Assembly (NCBI GenBank): GCA_036725345.1
Contig: DAIMEJ010000002.1
Location: 186,001 to 250,000, forward strand
DNA from: JAPLJU01 sp036725345
GTDB taxonomy: Bacteria > Desulfobacterota > Syntrophia > Syntrophales > UBA2192
Length of the DNA stretch: 64,000 bases
Direction: 5' to 3'
In this document: in pieces, positions 52,267 to 61,729 of the stretch
Position numbering within the stretch: the stretch's first letter is position 1
How the letters are laid out: each line of letters starts with the position of its first letter
The notes under the pieces: generated by a model
The model's input: the letters and a program-made list of their open reading frames with translations, nothing else
The model's database searches: none
What the model was told of the DNA's origin: nothing
Position numbers and translations under genes: made by a program

Positions 52267-53480
52267 TACTTGAGAGCCCCCTTCTGCGGGGTCTGCGTGC
52301 CGGCCGTCACCGGGAGGACGATTTTCGTGGCGAGCACGTCGCCTTCGTTTGCCCCGGAGAGGATCTCCGTTTTGTCCTCTCCGCGTATCCCGATCTTGAT
52401 CTCGAGTTTTTCGACCTTGTTCTTTCCCGTGACGCGGTAGGCAACCTGCTTTCCCCGCTCGAACTTGATGGCGGCATTCGGTGCCGTCAGGATGTTCGCC
52501 TTTTCCTGCGTGATGATCCGCACGTGGGTCGTCATCTCCGGCCTCAGAAACTCGGCGTCTTCAGGGGATACCTTCATGGTGGAGAGATAGTAGACGATAT
52601 TTTCCTTGACGACGGGCTGGGGATAGATTTTCTCGACCTTGCCCTTGAAGGTCTTCGCCGGGAAAGTGTCGACGTAGAATTCCACGTCCTGGCCGACGGC
52701 GGTCTTGCCGATGTCCGTCTCGTCCACGTAGATCCACATCTCCAGCTTTGTGGGGTCGAGGACGGTGACGAGATTGGCGACCTGGAGGCCGGCGACGATG
52801 GTTTCCCCTTCCTGGGCCGTGACTTCCGAGACAACCCCGTTGATGGGTGAGTAGATCTTTGTGTAGGAAAGCCGGATCTGCTGCTGGCGGAGCTGTGCCT
52901 GGGTTTCCTCCGTCGTGGCCTTTGCGATGTCCAGCTGAGTCTTGTGTTCGTCCTGGAGACGCTTCAGGATGGCGCCCGTGGACTCATACTGGCTTTCCGC
53001 CTTGTCCACGGCATCCTTCGTGGTGTAGTCGTGCTTCAGAAGTTCCCGCTCGCGCTTGACATTGGCTGTGGCATACTCATGGTTGGCCTTTGCCTCCCGG
53101 ATCCGCTCCGGGTAGGTCAACTCGATCTGGGACAGGGTGTTTCTGGCCGAGACGAGGGACGCCTGTTGCTGGGCGATCTGCTGGAGGATTTCCCGGTCGT
53201 CGATGAGTGCGATGAGCTCGCCGGCCTTTACGCGATCCCCCACCTTGACCTTCATCTGCTTGATGGTCCCCGTGGCCCGGGTGCCGATCTTCACGACGGC
53301 GCCCACCTGGGACTTGATGATCCCCGTCTCGACGAGGACCCCCCTGATATTTCCCCGTTCCACTTTTCCCGTTTCGAGGACCTGAATCTCCTGCCGGGCG
53401 AAAAACTTTTTGTAGACCAGAAAGCCGGCGGCTGCAATGACGATGGCGAGTACGACGGCGATGACGATCTTTTTTCGCAT
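52266..53480 (-). CDS. MacA-like periplasmic adaptor (HlyD family)
   Basis: A 404-residue adaptor. N-terminal membrane anchor (about 5-25) leads to a lipoyl-like half (KMKVKVGDRVKAGELIALIDD), a long helical hairpin (about 95-200), the second lipoyl half and a barrel. It should bridge the inner-membrane ABC permeases to the TolC-like protein encoded upstream. It lacks a lipobox. Confidence 0.92.
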   Translation of the reverse strand: MRKKIVIAVVLAIVIAAAGFLVYKKFFARQEIQVLETGKVERGNIRGVLVETGIIKSQVGAVVKIGTRATGTIKQMKVKVGDRVKAGELIALIDDREILQQIAQQQASLVSARNTLSQIELTYPERIREAKANHEYATANVKRERELLKHDYTTKDAVDKAESQYESTGAILKRLQDEHKTQLDIAKATTEETQAQLRQQQIRLSYTKIYSPINGVVSEVTAQEGETIVAGLQVANLVTVLDPTKLEMWIYVDETDIGKTAVGQDVEFYVDTFPAKTFKGKVEKIYPQPVVKENIVYYLSTMKVSPEDAEFLRPEMTTHVRIITQEKANILTAPNAAIKFERGKQVAYRVTGKNKVEKLEIKIGIRGEDKTEILSGANEGDVLATKIVLPVTAGTQTPQKGALK

Positions 53481-53503
53481 GGACGATCCCCCGGCGGTTT
53501 AGA

Positions 53504-54817
53504 TTAGCGACTGGTGTCAACCCCCTGAACGGAGGGAGGGGCCTTCAAGATCTCCAGACTTTCAACACCCGCATTCCTCTCCAGCAGGGCCCTGGATAAA
53601 ATGAGGTTCAGCTTCGAAGTGGTGCTCTGCTCCCGGGCGGTCTGCAGCAGCCCCTCGGCGACGACGAGAGAAAGGATGTCCCCCTTGCCGACCTTGTATT
53701 CGCCGAAAGCCTGGTCGTAGTTCTGCTGGGCCTGTTTGAGCTGCGTCTCCGCCACGTCAACGTTTTTCGCGGCGGTCAGAAAGTTCTCGTAGTTTCTCCT
53801 GAGATCCAGGAGGAGCTGCCTCTCGATTTCTCTCAGGTTGTCCTCCGAGATGCCCACGCCGATTCTCGCGGATTTCGCGCGGTAGAATTTGCCGAGCTCG
53901 AAGATATTCCACGACGCGGTCAGGAGGGCGGCGCGATCCTGAAAGGAGGACCTGATGTCCGTCTCGCCCGTTCTTGAATAGACGGCACTGGCGGAGATCG
54001 TGGGGTAAAAGGGGCTGTAGGAAAGGGTCCTTGTGCTCTCGGCCCGCTTGACGGCGTACTCGAACTGCCTGATTTCGGGCCTCTGCATGACGAGATCCGA
54101 AAGCGTCTGTTCCGGAGGGGCTGTCTTCGATGCCTCCAGAGTCCCCTCGATCTCGTAAGGTTCATCGAAGCGCTTTCCGATGAGAGAGGCGAGTTCCGAA
54201 AGGGCCTTGATGACGTTCCCTTCCGCCTGGATAAGGTTGAATTTGGCCTGTTCGAGCCTGACGGATGCCTGCAGGACATCGGAGAGCTTGGCAACGCCGA
54301 ACCGGTGACGCCCTTCGGCGACCTCGAAATCCGTCTGGGCATTCTCGAGCTGCTTCTTTCGATGTTCCAGGATGTCACGGGTGGCGATGGCGGTGTAGAA
54401 ACTCACCTTGACATCGAAATCAACCTGAAGTCGGCTTTTCCGAAGCTCTTCCTGATCCGTTCCCAGATTGTATTTGGCGATGTTTCGGTTTGCCTCCCGT
54501 CTGAACCCGTCGAAGAGAGTGAGCGAAGCCGTTGCGTCGCTTGTCGTCACGTCGTAATTGCTCGTCGACGTGTCATGCCACTGCTGTGACCCGCCCACAT
54601 CGACGCTCGGGAGGTAGGGACCGTAGGAAGCCTTGTAGAGGGCATCGGAAGACTGCACCTGTTTAAGAACCGCCTGATAGGCCGGCAGGTTCTTGAGACA
54701 CAAGGAGATGGCTTCGTCGAGCGTGAGCGCGGAGCCGGGCAGGGCGATGGCGAAGGAGAGAACAATAGAGAGAAGGACCAGGACGGGTTTCCACGGGACC
54801 CCTTTCGGATGAATCAT
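53504..54817 (-). CDS. TolC-family outer-membrane efflux protein
   Basis: A 437-residue outer-membrane channel subunit. Signal sequence (KPVLVLLSIVLSFAIALPGSA) and two OEP repeats of heptad-rich helices (about 40-230 and 250-430). It is the first gene in the exporter operon (TolC, MacA, ATPase, permease, permease), 23 bases upstream of the adaptor. The exported substrate is unknown. Confidence 0.92.
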   Translation of the reverse strand: MIHPKGVPWKPVLVLLSIVLSFAIALPGSALTLDEAISLCLKNLPAYQAVLKQVQSSDALYKASYGPYLPSVDVGGSQQWHDTSTSNYDVTTSDATASLTLFDGFRREANRNIAKYNLGTDQEELRKSRLQVDFDVKVSFYTAIATRDILEHRKKQLENAQTDFEVAEGRHRFGVAKLSDVLQASVRLEQAKFNLIQAEGNVIKALSELASLIGKRFDEPYEIEGTLEASKTAPPEQTLSDLVMQRPEIRQFEYAVKRAESTRTLSYSPFYPTISASAVYSRTGETDIRSSFQDRAALLTASWNIFELGKFYRAKSARIGVGISEDNLREIERQLLLDLRRNYENFLTAAKNVDVAETQLKQAQQNYDQAFGEYKVGKGDILSLVVAEGLLQTAREQSTTSKLNLILSRALLERNAGVESLEILKAPPSVQGVDTSR

Positions 54818-55034
54818 GATGACGGCTTCCTCGAGAAAAGGCTATGTTATGTTGATAAGAACGTACGGGACGCGAAATGGTTTATCCCTCTTTTGGGGAC
54901 GTTCCATAAAAAAACATTACAATCGTAGCTTTTACTCGTTTTTTTCCGGCTTTGGCAAGCAGAATTTGGGTGACGGCCCATTCGAGAATTGGTAAAAGAA
55001 AAGGAGGATTTCTTGGAAAAGAAGGAGATAAGCA

Positions 55035-55841
55035 ATGAAGCTCATGCGTTTTGTGTCGGGCGAGAACCGTGTAAGAATGGGAATCTATGAACCCGGAAAC
55101 CCCCGTTCGGCCAGGATCGTGGAAGGCGATGTCTTCGGCAGGATCAGGGTGACGAAAAAAATGGCGGAAGTCAGGAAAATCCTGGCCCCGGTCGATCCGC
55201 CGAATGTGCTGGCACTCGGGCTCAATTACCGAAGCCACGCCGATGAATTCAACGCCTCCTACCCGGACACCCCCATTCTGTTTTTGAAGGGGACGAACAG
55301 TGTGGTGGGGCCCGGAGAGCCGATCGTGCTGCCGAAAGCGGGACCCGATGAGGTGGATTACGAGGCGGAGCTTGCCGTTGTCATCGGAAAGACGGCGAAG
55401 AACGTTTCAAAAGAGAAAGCCCTTGACTATGTCCTGGGCTACACGTGCGCCAACGATGTGAGCGCGAGGGACTGGCAGATCCGGAAGCAGCGAAATCAAT
55501 GGGCCCGGGGGAAAAGCTTCGACACTTTTTGTCCTCTCGGACCCTGCATGGTGACGAGGGATGAGATCAAGGACCCGGCCAGATTGCGAGTGAGGGCGAT
55601 TCTGAACGGCAGGACGATGCAGGACGCCGACACATCCTACATGATATTCGATGTAGCGTCTGTCATAAGCGATTTGAGCCGTTCGATGACGCTTCTGCCG
55701 GGAACGGTCATCATGACGGGGACGCCCGACGGTGTGGGATTCACGCGGAAGCCGCCCGTTTTTTTGCGGGAGGGAGATGTCATCTCCATTATCATCGATG
55801 GAATCGGGGAATTGACAAACCCGGTCGTCAGGGAAATCTAA
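55035..55841 (+). CDS. Fumarylacetoacetate hydrolase-family protein
   Basis: A 268-residue FAH-fold enzyme. The metal-binding residues occur in EVDYEAELAVVIGKTAKNVS, and GYTCANDVSARDWQ and TGTPDGVGFTRKPP are clear family marks. Such proteins include hydratases, isomerases and acylpyruvate hydrolases. RBS AAGGAGAT precedes ATG 55035. It stands alone between the exporter and htrA. Substrate unknown. Confidence 0.9.
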   Translation: MKLMRFVSGENRVRMGIYEPGNPRSARIVEGDVFGRIRVTKKMAEVRKILAPVDPPNVLALGLNYRSHADEFNASYPDTPILFLKGTNSVVGPGEPIVLPKAGPDEVDYEAELAVVIGKTAKNVSKEKALDYVLGYTCANDVSARDWQIRKQRNQWARGKSFDTFCPLGPCMVTRDEIKDPARLRVRAILNGRTMQDADTSYMIFDVASVISDLSRSMTLLPGTVIMTGTPDGVGFTRKPPVFLREGDVISIIIDGIGELTNPVVREI

Positions 55842-55983
55842 CCGTTGATGAAGTGCGCGGCGATGCCGGGTGGGGCAAGAATCATTGGCATTTGATTCAG
55901 AGATATGTTAATGAATCAAAGCGGTTGAAAAATTTCAAGCCGGGATCGCCCTTCCGGGCGGTAAGGTTTGATGGAGGGTTTTT

Positions 55984-57501
55984 ATGAAGATGGATTTCAA
56001 GTACCGGCAGCCGTTTTTCATGGTGTTGCTTATTCTTCTGATCGGTTTTTTCGCGATATCCGTGGCGGGCGTTCTTCGTTTTTCCGTGGGGCCGAGCATG
56101 GGACTGGCGGGGTCGGACAGCACGACCGTTTCCACCGCCGCGACCGGTTCGAAGGTTAATTTTCCGGTGAGCGGGTCAGCGCCTTTTTCTTTTGCCGATT
56201 TGGCGGAAAAAATGAGTCCCATCGTGGTGAATATCAGCACGACCAAGACATTCAAGATGGAGGGGAGATCACGATCGCCGCGGGGAAATTCACATCCCTT
56301 TGAACGATTTTTCGGGGAGGACGATTTTTTCAGGCGGTTCTTCGAGGAGATGCCGGAGCGGGAACTCAAACAGAGAAGCCTCGGGTCCGGCTTTATCATC
56401 AGTCCGGACGGCTACATCTTTACGAACAATCATGTCGTCGAGAAAGCGGACAAGATCAAAGTGAAGCTCTCAAACGGCAAGGAGTACGACGCCGCCGTCA
56501 AGGGGCGGGACCCGAGGACGGACATAGCGCTCATCAAGATCAATCCAGAAGGAAGTCTTCCCGCGGCGAAGATCGGTGATTCCGACAAACTGAGGGTCGG
56601 GGACTGGGTCGTGGCCATCGGAAATCCCTTCGGCCTCGATCACACGGTGACCGTGGGGATCGTGAGCGCGAAGGGAAGGGTCATCGGTGCAGGACCTTAT
56701 GATAATTTCATTCAAACCGACGCCTCCATCAACCCGGGAAACAGCGGCGGGCCGCTCATCAACCTGGCGGGCGAAGTCGTGGGAATCAACACGGCCATCG
56801 TGGCCCACGGGCAGGGGATAGGATTTGCCATTCCTGTCAACATGGCGAAAGAGATATTAAATGATCTCAAATCAAAGGGTAAGGTTACCCGCGGTTGGCT
56901 GGGCGTTTCTGTTCAGGATATCACAGACGATATCGCAAAGGGTCTAAAGCTCAAAGATCAGGCAGGCGCGCTTGTGACGGAGGTTTTTGAAGGGGACCCC
57001 GCAGACAAGGCCGGCATCAAGCAGGGCGACATCATCAAGGAAGTGGACGGGAAGACCGTTCGCGACACCCATGAGCTGCTCAGGATTGTGGCAATGGTAC
57101 CGGTGGGCAAGAAGGTGAACGTGAAAATATTGAGAGAAGGTGCAACAAAAGATTTCCAGGTCATTGTGGCCGAGCGCGAGGAGAGCAAGGAGCTTGCGGC
57201 GGTGCGGAAAGACATGAAGGACAATTATGGAATGATGGTTCAGGAAGTCACGCCGGAGGTCGCGCGAAGACTGGGAATGTCAACGCCCGCGGGCGTTATT
57301 GTTACAGAGGTCAGGGAAGGAAGCTCTGCCGAAGAAGCGGGGATTCAGCCTCAGGACGTCATTCTTCAGGTCAACAAGGTAAAAATAAACAACCTGAAAG
57401 ATTACCAGCGGGAGATTACGAAGAAGACGGCGGAAGACAGAATCCTGCTTCTGATCAAAAGAGGCAGGGGAACCTATTACGTTGCTCTCAAGAAAGACTA
57501 G
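55984..57501 (+). CDS. Periplasmic HtrA/DegP-type serine protease with two PDZ domains
   Basis: A 505-residue envelope protease. An N-terminal membrane segment (about 10-32) is followed by a chymotrypsin-like domain with catalytic His150 (NNHVVE), Asp180 (RTDIAL) and Ser254 (NPGNSGGPL). PDZ1 (about 305-395) and PDZ2 (about 410-500) are present, as in DegP/DegQ. ATG 55984 has GGAGGG nearby. It probably handles misfolded envelope proteins. Confidence 0.95.
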   Translation: MKMDFKYRQPFFMVLLILLIGFFAISVAGVLRFSVGPSMGLAGSDSTTVSTAATGSKVNFPVSGSAPFSFADLAEKMSPIVVNISTTKTFKMEGRSRSPRGNSHPFERFFGEDDFFRRFFEEMPERELKQRSLGSGFIISPDGYIFTNNHVVEKADKIKVKLSNGKEYDAAVKGRDPRTDIALIKINPEGSLPAAKIGDSDKLRVGDWVVAIGNPFGLDHTVTVGIVSAKGRVIGAGPYDNFIQTDASINPGNSGGPLINLAGEVVGINTAIVAHGQGIGFAIPVNMAKEILNDLKSKGKVTRGWLGVSVQDITDDIAKGLKLKDQAGALVTEVFEGDPADKAGIKQGDIIKEVDGKTVRDTHELLRIVAMVPVGKKVNVKILREGATKDFQVIVAEREESKELAAVRKDMKDNYGMMVQEVTPEVARRLGMSTPAGVIVTEVREGSSAEEAGIQPQDVILQVNKVKINNLKDYQREITKKTAEDRILLLIKRGRGTYYVALKKD

Positions 57502-57592
57502 ACTCCTTCGGGACCGGCCTTAAGCTCAGACTTCAGATAGGACAGGGACAATCGGTCATGCCGAAGGGGAAACAGGCGGGACGTAAACGATA

Positions 57593-57622
57593 AATATCAA
57601 GTAATATCAAGTAATATCAAGT
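57593..57622 (+). repeat. Three tandem copies of a 10-bp unit
   Basis: AATATCAAGT occurs three times head to tail in the 278-base gap before the endonuclease III-like gene. No other feature is supported in that gap. Confidence 0.85.
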
Positions 57623-57779
57623 ATATAGATGATAGCATGCCGTCGTTCCCATAAGGGAAGGAAACGGTAAATTATCATTGTAAAAACCTTCCTCGGTCTT
57701 GGCCCCCCATTTGTGAAAGGCATCAAATTAAGCAACGGGCAGGCGAACAAAGCCATTCGAAAATTGCACGTATAGCGTA

Positions 57780-58436
57780 ATGAGCACGAAGAAACTCTTG
57801 GGAATATACAATGCGATGGATCGTTATTTCGGTGACTTGCAATGGTGGCCGGCGAAAGAACCCTTCGAAGTCATCGTCGGGGCCATACTGACACAGAACA
57901 CGAACTGGAAAAACGTCGAAAGGGCTATTCAAAACCTGCGAGAAGAAGGGTACCTCGTTCCCGAAAAATTGCGCAGGGCAAGGGTTGAGCGGTTGGAGAC
58001 ACTCATCAGGCCCTCGGGGTACTACCGGGTCAAGGCAAGGCGGCTCAAGAAATACATCGAATTTTTTTTCAGGGAGTACGGTGGGAGGATTGAGCGGATG
58101 TTCGCGGAGGACTGGAGGATGTTAAGAGCAGAACTCCTTAAAGTAAACGGCATAGGAGAGGAGACTGCGGACAGCATCTTGCTCTATGCGGGCTACAAAC
58201 CGGTCTTTGTTGTGGACCAGTACACAAGAAGAATTTTCAGCAGACACGGTTTAATCGATGGCAATGAGAATTACGAGTATATTCAGAGATATATCACGGA
58301 TCGGCTCCCTGCCGATGTTTCTCTCTACAATCAGTATCACGCCCTTATCGTCAATACGGGAAAGCAATTCTGCAGGAAAGACCCTCTTTGTGGAGAATGT
58401 CCCCTTCGGAGAATTTCGGGTAAAAAGATAAGTTGA
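57780..58436 (+). CDS. Endonuclease III-like HhH-GPD protein, atypical
   Basis: A 218-residue HhH-GPD glycosylase homologue. The HhH motif VNGIGEETADSIL is present, and the catalytic Asp is retained in PVFVVDQYTRRIF. The lysine used by Nth for beta-lyase chemistry (GVGRKTAN in E. coli) is Glu here, so a monofunctional glycosylase is more likely. Only three Fe-S type cysteines follow (CRKDPLCGEC), and the fourth is absent. Start ATG 57780 is near a poor RBS. Substrate unknown. Confidence 0.85.
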   Translation: MSTKKLLGIYNAMDRYFGDLQWWPAKEPFEVIVGAILTQNTNWKNVERAIQNLREEGYLVPEKLRRARVERLETLIRPSGYYRVKARRLKKYIEFFFREYGGRIERMFAEDWRMLRAELLKVNGIGEETADSILLYAGYKPVFVVDQYTRRIFSRHGLIDGNENYEYIQRYITDRLPADVSLYNQYHALIVNTGKQFCRKDPLCGECPLRRISGKKIS

Positions 58437-58516
58437 TTTTATAAACGGACAGGCGGCACGGGCAGGTCGCGCGTGAGGGTTTGCAGATTGTACAATCGCA
58501 CAGGTGGAGGATGAAG

Positions 58517-59242
58517 ATGCTTCTGGATATACGAGACCTTACGGTCGAGGTTGAGGGAAGGGAGGTCCTGGACGGCGTCAATCTTCAGATTGAGCAGGGG
58601 GAGACCCATGTGCTCTTCGGAAAAAACGGGTCGGGGAAAACAAGCCTTCTAATGGCCATCATGGGGTTTTCAGGTTACAAAATAAAGAAGGGAAAAATAT
58701 TTTTCAAGGGAGAAGACATAACCGAATTTCCAATCAATGAACGGGCAAAAAGAGGGATTGGAATGTCTTTTCAGAGGCCTCCTACCATAAAAGGCGTAAA
58801 GACTATGGATTTAATCGCCATCTTCAATTCGGATGAAGAGTCTGTGGTCGAGGCGGCGGAAAGTCTTGAACTTACGGCTTTTTTAGACAGGGAGGTCAAC
58901 AGGGGATTTTCGGGAGGAGAGATTAAGAAATCAGAGCTTCTGCAGCTCATGACACAGAACCCGGATTTGATTCTCCTGGATGAGCCTGAATCGGGAGTGG
59001 ACCTCGAAAATATTGCGATTATAGGAAGGGCAATAAGGAAATTGCTTCAGAAGAACCTGCGCAGGAGGCGCGTCAATGCAGGGCTCGTTATTACTCATAC
59101 GGGACTAATATTGAATTACGTTGAGGCAGACAGGGGGCATTTACTGCTGGACGGGAGAATGCGGTGCGAAGGAAACCCACGGGAGATGTTCGAGACGATA
59201 CAAAAATCAGGCTATGAGGTGTGCGCCAGATGTCAGAAGTGA
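58517..59242 (+). CDS. sufC: Fe-S cluster assembly ABC ATPase SufC
   Basis: A 241-residue SufC ATPase. Walker A is FGKNGSGKTSLL, the signature is FSGGEIKKSELLQL and Walker B is LILLDEPESGVD, typical of SufC. I chose ATG 58517 because GGTGGAGG is well placed; ATG 58511 is adjacent to it. It overlaps the sufB gene by 13 bases. No sufD, sufS or sufU is next to it, so this may be a two-gene SufCB/SMS-type system. Confidence 0.93.
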   Translation: MLLDIRDLTVEVEGREVLDGVNLQIEQGETHVLFGKNGSGKTSLLMAIMGFSGYKIKKGKIFFKGEDITEFPINERAKRGIGMSFQRPPTIKGVKTMDLIAIFNSDEESVVEAAESLELTAFLDREVNRGFSGGEIKKSELLQLMTQNPDLILLDEPESGVDLENIAIIGRAIRKLLQKNLRRRRVNAGLVITHTGLILNYVEADRGHLLLDGRMRCEGNPREMFETIQKSGYEVCARCQK

Positions 59243-60444
59243 AGAAGAGGGCCGGGACTGCGGCGACAAAAAAGGCTGCATACGGAACGGATATCGATCT
59301 GTCAAGTTTCAAAAATAAGGCGATGCCGCGTGCATACGACGCGAGTTTGAATTGTCTCTCCGAAGAGGAAATAAAGACAATGGCGGAAGTAGGAATCGTC
59401 CCCACCGGCGGTCTGAGGTCCGGCAACTTTATCCAGATGAATCATTCCGCCGTTAACTGCTCGGCTTTTCAGGACGGTGTCGAGGTAATGTCCTCGGCGC
59501 AGGCCCTTGAAAAATTTGACGGCCTGAAAGATTACTGGTGGAAAGCAGTGGACGTGGTCACGGACAAATACACGGCACATGCGGAACTTGCCTTCAATAG
59601 CGGTTATTTCATTAAAGTCAAAGAAGGTGTCAAGGCAAGATTTCCCGTCCAGGCCTGTCTTTACATCGGGGAAGAAGACCTTGCACAGAATGTACATAAC
59701 GTAGTGATTGCCGAAGAAGGCTCGGAAATCCACGTGATTACGGGCTGTACAACAGCTCCAAAATTGAAGCGCGGGCTCCACATAGGAATCTCGGAGTTTT
59801 ATGTCAAAAAGGGCGCAACGCTGACATTCACGATGATCCACAACTGGGGGGAGCGGGTGGTTGTCAGGCCGAGAACGGCTGTTTGGGTAGAGGAAGGCGC
59901 GACATATAACTCGAATTTCGTTTGCATGAAGCCGGCCAGGTCGATTCAGATGTTTCCGTCGGTCAGACTCAGAGGTGAAAACGCCGTGACCAGGCTCAAT
60001 AGCGTACTCATTGCCACGGCAGGGACGGAGCTTGATATAGGAGGTCGTGTATCCCTGGAAGCCGCGGGAGCAAAGGCCGAAATTCTCACAAGGACGATAT
60101 CCAAAGGGGGAAACGTAATTGCCAGAGGGATCTTGATTGGGGAGAAGCCGGGTGTTAAGGCGCACCTGGAGTGCAGCGGGCTCATGCTTTCAGATGAGGG
60201 GTCCATCAGGGCAATTCCTGAGCTTGACGGCCGGGTATCTGGAGTCGAGATGTCCCATGAGGCGGCCGTGGGCAGGATCTCACAGGAGGAGATAGAGTAT
60301 CTCATGGCGAGGGGTCTTAGCGAAAAAGAGGCGACGGCCCTTATCGTCAGAGGGTTTCTCAGGGTTGAAATGGTGGGACTGCCGGAGCCTCTAAAAAAAG
60401 AAATTGACAGGCTTGTCGAGGAGAGCGAGAAGAGCCTGTTATAA
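59230..60444 (+). CDS. sufB: Fe-S cluster scaffold SufB/SufD-like protein
   Basis: A 404-residue SufB/SufD-family protein with a beta-helix core (NSVLIATAGTELDIGGRVSL, ARGILIGEKPGVKAHLECSG) and the C-terminal SufB/D motif VSGVEMSHEAAVGRISQEEI. It is closer to the minimal SufB of archaea and anaerobes than to E. coli SufB. It overlaps sufC and is probably its partner. ATG 59230 is chosen; a GTG start 9 bases upstream is possible. Confidence 0.93.
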   Translation: MSEVKKRAGTAATKKAAYGTDIDLSSFKNKAMPRAYDASLNCLSEEEIKTMAEVGIVPTGGLRSGNFIQMNHSAVNCSAFQDGVEVMSSAQALEKFDGLKDYWWKAVDVVTDKYTAHAELAFNSGYFIKVKEGVKARFPVQACLYIGEEDLAQNVHNVVIAEEGSEIHVITGCTTAPKLKRGLHIGISEFYVKKGATLTFTMIHNWGERVVVRPRTAVWVEEGATYNSNFVCMKPARSIQMFPSVRLRGENAVTRLNSVLIATAGTELDIGGRVSLEAAGAKAEILTRTISKGGNVIARGILIGEKPGVKAHLECSGLMLSDEGSIRAIPELDGRVSGVEMSHEAAVGRISQEEIEYLMARGLSEKEATALIVRGFLRVEMVGLPEPLKKEIDRLVEESEKSLL

Positions 60445-60491
60445 AATCGCGGCGGGCATGAAGAGCCTGACGTGGAAAGAGATTAATAGCT

Positions 60492-61634
60492 GTGTTCATA
60501 CGTGAAGAGCTGTTGAGGGCGAGGGTCGAGGAAAAGTCGGACCAGTTTATTTTCAAGCTGCACGACTATACCGGGGCCATTCACATGCATTCCGCTTATT
60601 CTTACGACGGGCGTATCGCCATTGAGCAAATTGTTGAAGCTGCAAGGCAAAACGGCGTCGATTTTCTGATGTTTACGGACCACAACTGGCTTCAGGCAAA
60701 ACACGATGGCCTTGAACGCTGGTTTGAAGATGTCCTCGTCCTTATCGGTGTTGAGGTTACACCGCGCTATAACCACTACATTGCCTTCGGCATCGACGAA
60801 CCCCTCCTGTCATGCGATATCCCATGGGTCTTTCCCTACGATGAGGATCTCGATATCAAACCGCAATTCTATATTGACTGGGTTCGAAGCAGGGGCGGGA
60901 TTGGTTTTATCGCCCATCCCGATCATGAGGGGACTTCAAGGTTTCACGTGAAACCAATTCCCTGGCTTGACTGGGGTGCAAAAGACTTCACGGGCATGGG
61001 CATATGGGATTTCATGACGGACTGGCAAAGCCATCTGAAAGGGTTGCCGAGCGCTTTAAAAGGGTTTTTGTTCCCTGCCTACACGCTCAAAGGGCCAAAG
61101 AAGATTACCCTTACACGCTGGGATGAGCTGAACCGGTACAGGAAAGTCGTGGGTATCGGGGAACTGGATAATCACGATACGATTAAAAAAATGTTCGGTG
61201 CGGAATTCCAGATCTTCCCTTTCAGCAAGGCCTTGCGCTTCGTAACTACCCACATACAATCGGAAGTACCCTTTTTCAATGATGTCAAGCTGGACCGACG
61301 CCTGGTCATCAATGCACTGAGACGCGGTCGTGTCTATGTTGCCACGGAGTATTTTCATAAAGCCAAGGACTTCAGATTTATTATCATGGATGAGACAGAG
61401 ACCGCCACCATGGGCGATGAATTCTATCTCGACGATATAGCAATACTGAGGGTCCATCCTCCCTGCGAGGCGAAGGTCCGCGTCATCAAGGATGGCGAGC
61501 TTGTGAGGGAGGAAGTTACGGAAAGTCTTTGGATGGGTATCGATGAGAAGGGCATTTACCGGGTCGAAGTCTATCTGAAGCATCTCTTTAAATACCGGCC
61601 CTGGATCTTCTCCAACCCTATCTATGTAAGGTGA
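60492..61634 (+). CDS. PHP-domain metal-dependent phosphoesterase-like protein
   Basis: A 380-residue protein with a PHP domain, including IHMHSAYSYDGRIAIEQIVEAARQ and VDFLMFTDHNW, and later HPDHEG (GFIAHPDHEGTSRFHV). PHP proteins are phosphoesterases or nucleotidases, and the substrate is unknown here. It starts at GTG 60492, 47 bases after sufB. A near-perfect parS site lies inside its coding sequence (60940-60955). Confidence 0.85.
   Translation: MFIREELLRARVEEKSDQFIFKLHDYTGAIHMHSAYSYDGRIAIEQIVEAARQNGVDFLMFTDHNWLQAKHDGLERWFEDVLVLIGVEVTPRYNHYIAFGIDEPLLSCDIPWVFPYDEDLDIKPQFYIDWVRSRGGIGFIAHPDHEGTSRFHVKPIPWLDWGAKDFTGMGIWDFMTDWQSHLKGLPSALKGFLFPAYTLKGPKKITLTRWDELNRYRKVVGIGELDNHDTIKKMFGAEFQIFPFSKALRFVTTHIQSEVPFFNDVKLDRRLVINALRRGRVYVATEYFHKAKDFRFIIMDETETATMGDEFYLDDIAILRVHPPCEAKVRVIKDGELVREEVTESLWMGIDEKGIYRVEVYLKHLFKYRPWIFSNPIYVR
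60940..60955. promoter_or_regulatory. ParB-binding parS site
   Basis: GGTTTCACGTGAAACC is a perfect 16-bp palindrome and matches the widely conserved parS consensus TGTTTCACGTGAAACA at 14 of 16 positions (only the outer bases differ). It lies within a coding gene, about 20 kb from parAB and the candidate oriC, as is common for parS clusters. Confidence 0.85.
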
Positions 61635-61675
61635 AACAGGCGAAAGGCGAAAGGCTTATGGCGCAAGGCGAACAT

Positions 61676-61706
61676 AAAAAAGCCGGAAATTGTTGTCCGG
61701 CTTTTT
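61676..61706. terminator. Bidirectional rho-independent terminator
   Basis: AAAAAGCCGG (61676-61685) pairs with CCGGCTTTTT (61697-61706) around an 11-base loop, with T- and A-runs on either side. It separates the PHP gene from the converging lipA. Confidence 0.9.
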
Positions 61707-61729
61707 CTGCAGAATGCCTTCAATCTGTT

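Noticed and set aside
57593..57622. CRISPR-like repeats
   Set aside because: Units are only 10 bases and lie directly end to end without spacers, and no cas genes are nearby.
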